From the NCBI GenBank assembly GCA_016936355.1, contig JAFGYB010000018.1, forward strand, positions 92,075-156,074: a DNA stretch of 64,000 nucleotides, read 5' to 3'. A program made the position numbers and the translations under genes. The DNA is from Bacteroidales bacterium (GTDB lineage Bacteria; Bacteroidota; Bacteroidia; Bacteroidales; F082). Below the pieces are notes generated by a model. The model searched no databases and was not told the origin of the DNA. It saw only the letters and a list, made by a program, of their open reading frames with translations. Positions 1 through 8,776 of the stretch are shown piece by piece. Each line of letters begins with the position of its first letter. Positions within the stretch are counted from its first letter, which is position 1.

Positions 1-19
1 ATCAACATTTCAAATATTA

Positions 20-47
20 AAGATGAGTTCAGGAATAAACTCATCTT
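20..47 (-). terminator. Possible terminator of the glycogen operon
   Basis: A 10-bp perfect inverted repeat (AAGATGAGTT / AACTCATCTT, 8-nt loop) lies about 75 bp downstream of the GH57 stop. Read on the minus strand it is followed by TTAATATTTG, an imperfect T-rich tail. It is the only hairpin between the GH57 gene and the window edge, so it probably ends the operon. The weak U-tract keeps confidence moderate. Confidence 0.4.
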
Positions 48-123
48 AACAATAAATTATCAGCCCACACATCCGCGGGGTATACAGGTCAGCTATTCGT
101 GCTGTGGATCGAGATATAGGATT

Positions 124-1698
124 CTATCCGAATAAATTTCTGAGTCGTTGCTCGATTTCTTTCTGGTACCTCTGAATGTCCGACTTTTTAAAATTCTTTA
201 CTTCTTTCTGCAATTCATCAAACTGGGCCTGTGCTTTTTTGCTCAGATTGGGAATAATCTTTTCCGTTACTTCTTTTTCCGCGTCCTTCAGGGCTGCAGT
301 CAAAGATTCCAGGTCTACTTCCTTGAGCAGTTTCTTAATGGCCGCATTGGACATATTTTTGATGTCTTCGATGCGGATGTCTTTTTTATCGAAGTTTTCT
401 TTGACTTTCTTTTGGGTCTCTTTAACCTTCTTTTTGGCGAATTCGGCAGATCTCTTAAACAACTCTTCGGCTGATTCTTTCACATCACCTGCTGCATCTT
501 TAGGAGGCTGCGGGCAGGCGGATTTCACGCGTAAAGTGAAGTCCGACAACACATTCATGTAGTTGATAAAGGCTTCGTAAGGCGATCCGTAAGGGTTGAA
601 ATACATGTGGACATCACCGTCGGAGAAGAACTTGGTACACATGTAATAGAAGTGGTCGGAGGTTTGCAGGTAGAGCCAGTCGTTTTTGATTTGCTCGTCG
701 TGGCAATTTTTGACCAAAGGTTCTAAAGCATACAGTTTATCAAAGGCTTCATCCTGCAGTTCATTGCCCAACCAGGCTGTCAGGTCGCGTTCTTCATCGG
801 CCCAGGAGACGGGGTGGGGGACATGAACAGGCGCCACGGGCTGATAATTTTCAGCCACTTCGGAAGGCGTGGCAAAATTAAATCCTGTTTCTGACAACAC
901 TTTGCCAGGCAGGGCCCGCATGAAATCAAAGATTCCGGTTTCGGCCCACTGGTGTTCTCCAAAGGTTTCATAGTCCATAAACAGGTTGACAACTTCTTCC
1001 TTGCTGTCCAGATCGTTGAGCCAACCCACGAATTTTTCAGTGGTCAGCGGCCATTCGCTCCAGCTTTTTTGTGAGAATCGGAATGCAATGTCATCGCTCA
1101 GCCTGAAGTTCTTCAGCAACATTTTCAACTTGGGATTGATAGCGTTGGTATAAAGATAGTTGGGACTTCTCCATCCCAGAATATGTTTGGCCCCTTCGGT
1201 AAGCATGGCCTTGTATCCCATGTCGGCCACCATGGCACCAATCTCATCGGAATAAATCAACTCGGTATTCCTGAAAGTGGTGGGCTTTCTGCCGAAGAGC
1301 GCTTCTACTTTCTCTGCCTGGCGTTGCACCTGGTTGTTGAACTCCTGACGACTTTTCAGCGCTGAAAGCGAGTGGGCATAGGTTTCCGCCAGGAATTCCA
1401 CATGACCGGTCTGCGCCAGCTTCTGAAAACTTTCCAGTACTTCCGGAGCATAGGCTTCAAACTGATCGAGAGCCGTCCCCGAAATGGAAAAACTGACCTT
1501 GAAAGCGCTGCCGTATTCCTTAATCAATTCCAGCAAGAGTGCGTTCATGGGCAGGTAATTCTTGGCAGCAACTTTTTTGAGGATCGCCCGGTTGTTGTAA
1601 ACATCAAAATAATCGTGCTTGTCGCCGATGTCGAAAAACCGGTAGGTTCTCAATCGCTGCGGCTGATGGACCTGAAAATAGAAGCAAACAGATTTCAT
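124..1698 (-). CDS. Glycoside hydrolase family 57 alpha-amylase-like enzyme
   Basis: 524 aa, no signal peptide, so probably cytosolic and acting on glycogen or maltodextrin. GH57 motifs are visible: HQP near residue 11, GHVEFLAETYAH near 98-109, FRNTELIYSDE near 142 (its Glu in the position of the GH57 nucleophile) and FMDYETFGEHQW near 240 (its Asp as likely acid/base). After the catalytic part the protein carries about 110 residues rich in Lys and Glu (roughly 410-524), predicted by eye to be a long helical or coiled-coil tail, which is not part of the GH57 fold. It is the last gene of a three-gene minus-strand operon with a GT4 glycosyltransferase (19-bp gap) and a debranching enzyme. Substrate specificity (amylase, branching or glucanotransferase) cannot be decided from sequence alone. 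Confidence 0.88.
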   Translation of the reverse strand: MKSVCFYFQVHQPQRLRTYRFFDIGDKHDYFDVYNNRAILKKVAAKNYLPMNALLLELIKEYGSAFKVSFSISGTALDQFEAYAPEVLESFQKLAQTGHVEFLAETYAHSLSALKSRQEFNNQVQRQAEKVEALFGRKPTTFRNTELIYSDEIGAMVADMGYKAMLTEGAKHILGWRSPNYLYTNAINPKLKMLLKNFRLSDDIAFRFSQKSWSEWPLTTEKFVGWLNDLDSKEEVVNLFMDYETFGEHQWAETGIFDFMRALPGKVLSETGFNFATPSEVAENYQPVAPVHVPHPVSWADEERDLTAWLGNELQDEAFDKLYALEPLVKNCHDEQIKNDWLYLQTSDHFYYMCTKFFSDGDVHMYFNPYGSPYEAFINYMNVLSDFTLRVKSACPQPPKDAAGDVKESAEELFKRSAEFAKKKVKETQKKVKENFDKKDIRIEDIKNMSNAAIKKLLKEVDLESLTAALKDAEKEVTEKIIPNLSKKAQAQFDELQKEVKNFKKSDIQRYQKEIEQRLRNLFG

Positions 1699-1717
1699 TA
1701 TATTTCAAATTAAAGGG

Positions 1718-3001
1718 TTAGCGATTTATTAAAGATTCATATACATTTTTGATCTTCAGAGCCGTATCTTCCCACTTTAAGTTTTCCACTTCCTGTTTCC
1801 CGTAGGTTCTGAACATTTTAGATAAGCCCTCATAGTGGCACAAACCGTAAATAGAGTCGGCAATAGCGTCGATGTCCCAGAAGTCCACTTTCAGTGCATG
1901 GTGCAACACCTCGGCAACGCCACTTTGTTTGGAGATGATCACCGGAACGTGCGACCGCATGGCTTCCAGCGGCACAATTCCAAACGGTTCGGATACCGAA
2001 GGCATCACAAACACATCACTCATGGAGAAAATATGCTGTACCCTGGTTTCATCCAGAAATCCCGTAAAGTGGAACTTGTCGGCTATGCGTAACTGAGCCA
2101 CGCGCTTGATCATTTTTTCCAGCATGTCGCCGGATCCGGCCATGGCAAACCGTACGTCGTCTGATTTCTGCAGGACTTTGTAAGCGGCTTCAATGAAATA
2201 GTCGGGACCTTTCTGGAAGGTGATCCTGCCCAGGAAGGTAACCAGTTTTTCACTGAAGGGTTTGGGATAATGAATGTTGTGTCCCTGATGGTGATCCACC
2301 GCATTGTGAATGGTCACCACCTTGTCGGGATTAATTCCGTATTTCTCAATGACAATGTTTCGGGTCAGGTTACTCACGGTGATGACCTGATCGGCTTCTT
2401 CCATTCCCTGCCGTTCGATGTCGTAAACCTGCTGATTCACATTGCCGCCGGTACGGTCAAATTCGGTGGCATGCATGTGGACCACCAGTTTTTTTCCGGA
2501 GGTTTTCTTGGCTGCAATACCGGCAGGATAGGTAAGCCAGTCGTGGGCATGGATCACGTCAAATTGTTCCTTGGCGGCCAGGGCGGAAGCGATCAATGCG
2601 TAGCGGGCCACTTCTTCCAGCAGATTGATGCCGTATTTTCCTGAGAACTCATATCTTCTGGAAAAGACATTGCTGGTAAACTCTTCCCCCGTTTTTCTGT
2701 TTTTTTTAATGGTTTTGGCAAAATACTCAGGGGCCACATAGGGAATGATGTTGGAGCCTACTTCGAGGTATTTGATGCGTTCCCAGAACTCCTTGTATTC
2801 CTCATCTTTCAGATCAAAGGAAATATCGGATGCGTTTCGAATGGATACGACCTGCTGGTCCTCATCACCGAAAGCTTTAGGAACCACAAAAATCACTTCA
2901 GTGTGGTGCTTGGTAAGTCCCTTGGTAATGCCGTAACAGGCGGTCCCAAGGCCCCCGGTGATATGCGGGGGAAATTCCCAGCCGAACATCAGTACTCTCA
3001 T
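1718..3001 (-). CDS. GT4-family glycosyltransferase, probable glycogen synthase-type
   Basis: 427 aa, GT-B fold. The N-terminus FGWEFPPHITGGLGTACYG carries the glycine loop typical of bacterial GT4/GT5 glucan synthases. The C-terminal half has VTFLGRITFQKGPDYFIEAA and the EX7E-type motif SEPFGIVPLEAM for nucleotide-sugar binding. It has no transmembrane segment. It sits between a glycogen debranching enzyme and a GH57 enzyme on the same strand, so elongation of an alpha-glucan from ADP- or UDP-glucose is the likely role. This is an inference from context, because GT4 enzymes use many acceptors. Confidence 0.85.
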   Translation of the reverse strand: MRVLMFGWEFPPHITGGLGTACYGITKGLTKHHTEVIFVVPKAFGDEDQQVVSIRNASDISFDLKDEEYKEFWERIKYLEVGSNIIPYVAPEYFAKTIKKNRKTGEEFTSNVFSRRYEFSGKYGINLLEEVARYALIASALAAKEQFDVIHAHDWLTYPAGIAAKKTSGKKLVVHMHATEFDRTGGNVNQQVYDIERQGMEEADQVITVSNLTRNIVIEKYGINPDKVVTIHNAVDHHQGHNIHYPKPFSEKLVTFLGRITFQKGPDYFIEAAYKVLQKSDDVRFAMAGSGDMLEKMIKRVAQLRIADKFHFTGFLDETRVQHIFSMSDVFVMPSVSEPFGIVPLEAMRSHVPVIISKQSGVAEVLHHALKVDFWDIDAIADSIYGLCHYEGLSKMFRTYGKQEVENLKWEDTALKIKNVYESLINR

Positions 3002-3047
3002 AGGGCTATTCTCTTAATTGTTTTCAACAAAAATCTCATCACCAAAT

Positions 3048-4994
3048 TTATTTGCATGGTTTTTTCAATAAATAGTCAACGCGTAGTAATTCTGCAATGC
3101 TCCATGCCTGTGAAATGGCACCTCTGGCTTCATTGGGGGGATCGCCGTCGTAAATCTCTGACACGGTCCCTACACCTCCTTCAAACAGCGCCGGTTCGAA
3201 ATCATGAAAGAGTTTCTGTATAAATTCTTTGCCTTTTTCCTGGTACAGTGATATCCAGGCTTCGGCAAAGAAACCCAGCAGCCAGGGCCATGCTGTTCCC
3301 TGGTGATAGGCTGTGTCGCGTTCTGCCTGGTCCCCCACACATTTCCCTTTGTATTGCGGGTGATGCGGCGTGAGTGTGCGCAGTCCCCGGGGAGTCAGAA
3401 GATGTGCTTTGGCTGTCAGAAGGATCATCTGTTTCATGTCTTCATTGAGCGGTGTATAAGGCATGGAGGCCGCAATAACCATGTTGGGACGAATGCTGAA
3501 ATCCTTCTCATTATAGGTAGCGTAATCGGCCAGATAGCCTTTTGTATCATTCCAGAAAGTGTTCACATAGGATTCCTTGACCTTTTCCGGCCATTTTTTC
3601 CATTGCTTGACAAAACTGTCGTCTCCGGAGGCTTTGGCCAGCTCGAGGCTGAAAACCAGTGCGTCGTACCACAAAGCATTGATTTCAACGGCAAAGCCGG
3701 TTCTGGGAGTAACAGGTTTTCCGTGAACAATGGCATCCATCCAGGTGATGGCTACGCCGGGTTCACCGGTCCACACCAGGCCGTTGTCATGCATTTTGAT
3801 CTGGTGCAATGTTCCCTTTTTGTAGTGGGAAAGAATATTTTTGATGATTTTGCCATAGTTGGTCCAGATGTCTTTTGAAGATCCGGTCATGATCTGGTAT
3901 TGATGCAAAGCCCAGATGAACCATAAAGAAGTATCGGCAGAATTGTAACTGGCATCTTTTCCATGTCCCAGGTTAGGGAAAAGACCGTCTTTGAGTTCGT
4001 GCAACATGGTTTTGGCAACCTCATGAAAAACTCCGGTCTTCTTTTGGGTCAGCGTCAGTCCGGGAAGTGAAATAAAAGTATCTCGCCCCCAGCGTCCAAA
4101 CCAGGGATAACCGGCAATAATTTCCGTGTTTTTCTTTTGGTATACAAAGAACTCATCGGCTGCATTTTGCAGGCAGTGTATGTAGCTGTCGCGGGGTACC
4201 CGTTTTTTTACTTCCGAATCAAATTGTCTTTTGAAACCATTGGGCGATTTTTCCTCCAGCCCGGCTGAAATAACAATGGATTCACCGGGTTTGAGCGTTA
4301 CTTCAAAGTAACCGGGAGTAAAAAGGTCTTCCAGGTAATCATAGCCCCGTTCCATTTCACGGATGTATTGTACATTGTAATACCAGTCAGGGACATGGAT
4401 GTACTCGGCTTTTTTCGAAAACTGCATGTATACTTTTGAATATCCCTGATAGAGTTGCCAGCTGGCGCCATTTTGTACCGGTTTGTAGTGAGTATGGGCG
4501 TAAGTATTGGCTTTTGAAAGGCTGTGCACACTTCTGAAAGCCAAAAAAGGCTTGATCTGTAATGTTACATTTTCGTTTGCTTCCTTTAAATAATACTTCA
4601 GTAGGATTCGGTCTTCTTTTTGAGCAAAAATAATTTCCTTCTCCAACTGAATATTTCCCAGCTGATAAAGGAGTTTGGGATTGGCTCCAATAGAATATTT
4701 CATCAGGTACTTATGGCCTTTAGGTTCCATAACACCCCCCTTGTACATCCTTGAGCTTAAGTGAAATTCATATTTGTTGGCGATGAGATTTTCATCCACA
4801 TCGGCCAGCAAAACATGATTGTTATCATCAATTAGGGGCTGGGGAGCAACCAGCAGACCATGATATTTTCTCGTATTGCAGTTGATGAGTGTGGAACAGG
4901 CATAACTTCCGGCACGATTGGTGCGTAATTTCTCTCTTCCGAGAGAAAAGTTCAGGTTAACCAATTGTTTTTTATCAAACTCAAGGTAACTCAT
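3048..4994 (-). CDS. Amylo-alpha-1,6-glucosidase (glycogen debranching enzyme, GH133 type)
   Basis: 648 aa. The N-terminal domain (about 1-270) matches the bacterial/archaeal debranching-enzyme N domain (NLNFSLGREKLRTNRAGSYA; TRKYHGLLVAP). The C-terminal (alpha/alpha)6 catalytic domain contains GYPWFGRWGRDTFISLPG near residue 300 and VGDQAERDTAYHQGTAWPWL near 575, both hallmarks of GDE_C. It hydrolyses alpha-1,6 branch points in glycogen. First gene of the operon; a perfect -7 box lies about 43 bp upstream of the ATG. The 46-bp gap to the GT4 gene is short enough for co-transcription. Confidence 0.92.
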   Translation of the reverse strand: MSYLEFDKKQLVNLNFSLGREKLRTNRAGSYACSTLINCNTRKYHGLLVAPQPLIDDNNHVLLADVDENLIANKYEFHLSSRMYKGGVMEPKGHKYLMKYSIGANPKLLYQLGNIQLEKEIIFAQKEDRILLKYYLKEANENVTLQIKPFLAFRSVHSLSKANTYAHTHYKPVQNGASWQLYQGYSKVYMQFSKKAEYIHVPDWYYNVQYIREMERGYDYLEDLFTPGYFEVTLKPGESIVISAGLEEKSPNGFKRQFDSEVKKRVPRDSYIHCLQNAADEFFVYQKKNTEIIAGYPWFGRWGRDTFISLPGLTLTQKKTGVFHEVAKTMLHELKDGLFPNLGHGKDASYNSADTSLWFIWALHQYQIMTGSSKDIWTNYGKIIKNILSHYKKGTLHQIKMHDNGLVWTGEPGVAITWMDAIVHGKPVTPRTGFAVEINALWYDALVFSLELAKASGDDSFVKQWKKWPEKVKESYVNTFWNDTKGYLADYATYNEKDFSIRPNMVIAASMPYTPLNEDMKQMILLTAKAHLLTPRGLRTLTPHHPQYKGKCVGDQAERDTAYHQGTAWPWLLGFFAEAWISLYQEKGKEFIQKLFHDFEPALFEGGVGTVSEIYDGDPPNEARGAISQAWSIAELLRVDYLLKKPCK

Positions 4995-5037
4995 TTTGCA
5001 GTTTATTTTTTGTGAAATTGAACAAGCTTAACTATCG

Positions 5038-5045
5038 CAAAAGTA
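5038..5045 (-). promoter_or_regulatory. Bacteroidota -7 box for the glycogen operon
   Basis: TACTTTTG on the minus strand, matching TAnnTTTG, 43 bp upstream of the debranching enzyme ATG. No good -33 TTTG is seen at the expected spacing. The 445-bp gap 4995-5439 otherwise holds AT-rich sequence and the LruC-gene promoter; I see no further gene there. Confidence 0.4.
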
Positions 5046-5407
5046 GCCATTTATTATTGATCGCTACGGTTGCTAAATCTTTTTAAACGTGAAAATTAAT
5101 TAAAAAAAGTGAAGATTTCATGCAAACGTTTTAATTTTTTTCAGGATGCTAAAACAATCGATTGCTGGTTTTGATTTACGTAAAATATTTTTTAACAGAC
5201 AATTAGGCAATAAAGTACTCATTTCGCCTGATTGATATTTAATTGAATATTCTCCATTTGAGATATAAATTTCAAACTGGGAAAGTTGACGGAAAGATAT
5301 CTTGAAAATAATGCGGTATGTATTTAAATAACAGTGTAATATATATGTTGGTATAGTAATTGATTAATAGCGATTCGATAAATTGCTTTCGGGCATTAAT
5401 TTTAAAG

Positions 5408-5415
5408 TACCTTTG
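5408..5415 (+). promoter_or_regulatory. Bacteroidota -7 box for the LruC lipoprotein gene
   Basis: TACCTTTG matches TAnnTTTG exactly, 24 bp upstream of the ATG, with ATTG at 5382-5385 (22-bp spacer) as a possible -33 element. Confidence 0.55.
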
Positions 5416-5439
5416 AATAGTATAATTTAAACAGTAACA

Positions 5440-7329
5440 ATGAGACAAAGAAATTTACTTTTTGCTTTGGGAACAACAGTAGCTTTGGCTTTGGGATTCC
5501 AGTCGTGTAGCAAATCACCGGTCACACCTCCGGTTGTGAATCCGATGGAACAGTTAAACATCCCTGATGGATTCCAGTTTAAAACTACTGACATTAAAAA
5601 TATTGAAATTGATATGCCTTCAACTGTTGATTTTTCAACTGAGAAGAGCCGTTTCAATATTTATACTGCCAGCCCGGCTGACGGAGGAAAACTCATTACT
5701 TCCGGAAGTTTTGATAGTGAAGGTAAATTTAACGGGTCTATTCGTATTCCCACGGCGCTGGATTCTGTCTATGTTCAAACCGTAGCCGGTAATCAGATGG
5801 TAGTAGTCAATTCGATTGCCAGCGCAAAGTCTTCGGTTGTGGTGAATATTGGTGGAAATTATGGCTTATCAGCACCTGATACATTGACCCCGTCTGATAC
5901 CGTGACAACCAAAGCTGGTGTTGCCGGACAACTTTCGGGTTCCGGTGTGTATAAATCAATGATGGAGTCTAATATCATTGGTAACGGAGATTTTGAAACC
6001 AATGATTTTGGAAGTATTCCTTATTGGAATTATTCTCATCCCGCTGACGGGAAATGGTATTTTACAAGGTATTCCCATAAAACAATGGAATGGTATGATG
6101 ATGGAGGGAATCATGTCATCAGAACCCCTTATCATGATGATTACTATAGTGGTGGTGCCTCACAAATGATTGACGCTTCACCCGGACAATTGATAACCTT
6201 TAAGGCTGATGTGAAGTCAACCGGAAATAAAAATCGGTTAACAGCATGGCTGTATCTCATTCCCATGGATGCCAACGACCGTCCGATTGCTTATTATTAT
6301 GTGGGACAGGAATCACCTGCAACGGTATGGCATACAATGACAGTGGCTGCGACAATGCCTCATGGTACGGTTAAAGTCAATGTTCTGATCTGGACCTGGG
6401 ATTTCGGCAAAAATTCTTCCTTGAATTTTGATAATGTTGTGGTGAACGGACCTGTTGCCGACAGTGATGGCGACGGTGTTAATAACGAACTGGATGATTA
6501 TCCGAATGATCCCACCCGTGCTTTCAATGTTTATTATCCCAACAAAACAGACTGGGGTACGTTGGCTTTTGAAGATTTGTGGCCGGGCATGGGCGATTAC
6601 GATTTCAATGATCTGGTGATGGATTATCATTTTAAATCTGTTTTAAATGCTTCAAACAAACTGGTTGAATTTTACACAGATTATTCCGTTCGTGCTGTGG
6701 GTGCCAGTTTAGAAAACGGTTTTGGCTTTATGTTGGGTGGTGATCCTTCCAATGTGGCTTCTGTTTCCGGTACCCACTATACGGAAAATTTCATCCATAA
6801 CAATGCGAACGGTACCGAACAGGGACAAACCAATACAGTTGTTGTTTTGTTTGACAATGCTTTTAGTATGATCGGAAGTTCCGGTTCCGGGTTCATCAAT
6901 ACCGTTCAGGATGTTCCCTATGTAAATCCCGATACTAATACGTTACATGTGGTTTACAGGAATCCTGTTGATGTTCAGGTAACGGGTACGGCTCCATATA
7001 ATCCGTTTATGATTGTGAACAAGGAAAGGGGAAAAGAAGTTCACCTTGCCGGACAAACCCCCACTGATTTAGCCGATCCTTCCTTTTTTGGAACCATGTC
7101 GGATGATACCAGACCAGCTGCAGGAAAATATTACCAAACAGCTGCCAACCTGCCCTGGGCAATTGATGTCCCGGTATCTTTTGATTATCCAGTAGAAAAT
7201 GTCGCTATTCTGAATGCCTATAATTATTTTGCAAGCTGGGCTGAAAGTTCCGGCCAGCAATATACCGACTGGTATATGGATAAAACGGGATACAGAGTAA
7301 GCGGAAATGTCTATGTTCCGCAGAAATAA
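5440..7329 (+). CDS. LruC domain-containing surface lipoprotein
   Basis: 629 aa. Signal peptide with lipobox FQSC (Cys23), so a lipoprotein of the envelope. Residues about 180-340 form a beta-rich jelly-roll-like module (NIIGNGDFETNDFGSIPYWN...), resembling a carbohydrate-binding fold. A calcium-loop motif DSDGDGVNNELDDYPNDP (near 345) leads into the LruC domain, recognisable from WGTLAFEDLWPGMGDYDFND and the trailing DLVMDYHF. LruC proteins are common on the surface of Bacteroidota and Vibrio-type bacteria; their function is poorly known. It is monocistronic, transcribed opposite to its neighbours, with its own promoter and a strong terminator at 7348-7378. Confidence 0.85.
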   Translation: MRQRNLLFALGTTVALALGFQSCSKSPVTPPVVNPMEQLNIPDGFQFKTTDIKNIEIDMPSTVDFSTEKSRFNIYTASPADGGKLITSGSFDSEGKFNGSIRIPTALDSVYVQTVAGNQMVVVNSIASAKSSVVVNIGGNYGLSAPDTLTPSDTVTTKAGVAGQLSGSGVYKSMMESNIIGNGDFETNDFGSIPYWNYSHPADGKWYFTRYSHKTMEWYDDGGNHVIRTPYHDDYYSGGASQMIDASPGQLITFKADVKSTGNKNRLTAWLYLIPMDANDRPIAYYYVGQESPATVWHTMTVAATMPHGTVKVNVLIWTWDFGKNSSLNFDNVVVNGPVADSDGDGVNNELDDYPNDPTRAFNVYYPNKTDWGTLAFEDLWPGMGDYDFNDLVMDYHFKSVLNASNKLVEFYTDYSVRAVGASLENGFGFMLGGDPSNVASVSGTHYTENFIHNNANGTEQGQTNTVVVLFDNAFSMIGSSGSGFINTVQDVPYVNPDTNTLHVVYRNPVDVQVTGTAPYNPFMIVNKERGKEVHLAGQTPTDLADPSFFGTMSDDTRPAAGKYYQTAANLPWAIDVPVSFDYPVENVAILNAYNYFASWAESSGQQYTDWYMDKTGYRVSGNVYVPQK

Positions 7330-7347
7330 TAGAAAATCATATTCCAT

Positions 7348-7378
7348 AAAAAAAGGAGGCTATTAGCCTCCTTTTTTT
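7348..7378. terminator. Bidirectional terminator between LruC gene and aminotransferase
   Basis: GGAGGC-TATTA-GCCTCC stem flanked by seven A and seven T, lying between two convergent stop codons. It should work for both strands. Confidence 0.85.
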
Positions 7379-7390
7379 ATGTGATCCGTT

Positions 7391-8716
7391 TTATTTGGAA
7401 TGATCTTCGTTGAATTGTTTCAGTCGCTTCCTTAAATCCGGGAATTGGTCCTTGCTGACCAGTGAAGTACAGGCCCTGATGCCTTCCGTTCTGTCACTCC
7501 CGGTGATCAACAGCGAAATGGCACTCACACCGTAATAAACCAGTTCGTTGAGCAGTTGTTCGGCATCCATACCTGGATAGGAGAAAGTGAAATAAAACCC
7601 ATCGGCAATAGGCTGGTCAATATCGGTATCATAAACGATATTGAAGCCGTTTTCTGTAAAGATTTTTTTCATCTCATGGGCTTTCACACCATAGTCTTTC
7701 ACGTATTCAACGAAATTGAACTCCCCATTATTGGCAGCTTTTAAAATAGCGGCCAGCGCATACTGAGCAGAGTGTGAAGTGCCTGAACTCAATGGGTAAA
7801 TGGTTTCAAAAATCAATGAATAACCCAGCCGGTCCGTTTTGTAAAACCGGAGCAGATCGGGAAGCTCGATGTTGAACAGTTTGTCGGAAATGGCCATCAT
7901 GCCGATCCGCTCTCCGGCATAACTGAAGATCTTGGAGCTGGAAACAAATAAGATGTAGTTGTCGGAATACCGGGCTACTGTCGGCTGATAAGGCGGAACT
8001 CCGGGATGGGAATAGTCCTTGCGGAAGTCCATGCCGAAATAGGCCAGATCTTCCAGGATGGCTACATTGTATTTATTGGACATCTCGCCAATAATCTTCA
8101 ATTCTTCTTCGGTAAAACAAATCCACGAAGGATTGTTGGGATTGGAATACAGTACCGAATGGAATCTCCCCGAGCTGAAATACGACTCCAGTTTATCTCT
8201 GAGTTTTTCACCGCGATAATTATACACATCGAAGGACTCATACCGGAGGTTCAGGGCCCGGTGTTGCATTTTGTGAACCGGGAAACCGGGATCAATAAAG
8301 AGGGTTGAATCCTGATTTCTGTTGGTTCGGCTCATACACAGAAAGGCAGCAAAGCTGCCCTGCATGGAGCCCACCGTTGGGATACAGGCTTTGGGCTGTA
8401 CATCCACATCCATGAACAGTTTGATGAACCGGGCAAATTCGTTTTTTAGCTCAGGAAGTCCCTGAATGTCAGGATATTTTCCGGCAATTCCTTTTCGGAG
8501 GGCTTCAATTTGTGCTTCCACACCAATTTGTGCCGGAGGGAGACCGGGTATGCCCATCTCCATCCGGATGAATTTTTCGCCGGAAGCATTTTCAATTTCA
8601 TCGATCAGTTTTTTGATCTCTCTGATGGATGCTTTTCCTACGGATTTGAGCCCGCTTTCTTTTATTTTTTGCTGAATGATGGTGGCATCAATGGGGGTAC
8701 TTTTCATTGTGATCAT
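7391..8716 (-). CDS. PLP-dependent aminotransferase, class I/II
   Basis: 441 aa, fold-type I. Visible landmarks: YPDIQGLPELKNEFARF near residue 100 (substrate/N-terminal motif), NPNNPSW near 220, LEDLAYFGMDF near 250 (PLP-ring Asp and Tyr) and FVSSSKIFSYAGERIGMM near 285, where the Lys is the Schiff-base residue and the Arg contacts the PLP phosphate. Amino-acid substrate not predictable. A good -7 box lies 32 bp upstream, inside the gap to the acyl-CoA synthetase gene, so it may be transcribed on its own and by read-through. A second ATG three codons in is possible. Its partnership with an ADP-forming acyl-CoA synthetase suggests amino-acid catabolism. Confidence 0.85.
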   Translation of the reverse strand: MITMKSTPIDATIIQQKIKESGLKSVGKASIREIKKLIDEIENASGEKFIRMEMGIPGLPPAQIGVEAQIEALRKGIAGKYPDIQGLPELKNEFARFIKLFMDVDVQPKACIPTVGSMQGSFAAFLCMSRTNRNQDSTLFIDPGFPVHKMQHRALNLRYESFDVYNYRGEKLRDKLESYFSSGRFHSVLYSNPNNPSWICFTEEELKIIGEMSNKYNVAILEDLAYFGMDFRKDYSHPGVPPYQPTVARYSDNYILFVSSSKIFSYAGERIGMMAISDKLFNIELPDLLRFYKTDRLGYSLIFETIYPLSSGTSHSAQYALAAILKAANNGEFNFVEYVKDYGVKAHEMKKIFTENGFNIVYDTDIDQPIADGFYFTFSYPGMDAEQLLNELVYYGVSAISLLITGSDRTEGIRACTSLVSKDQFPDLRKRLKQFNEDHSK

Positions 8717-8747
8717 CGTTTTGTATTGAGATAATAATTGTCCGTTA

Positions 8748-8755
8748 CAAAGCTA
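8748..8755 (-). promoter_or_regulatory. -7 box for the aminotransferase gene
   Basis: TAGCTTTG, an exact TAnnTTTG match, 32 bp upstream of the ATG, in the 60-bp gap after the acyl-CoA synthetase stop. Confidence 0.4.
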
Positions 8756-8776
8756 ACAATTATTGCGGAAAAATTC

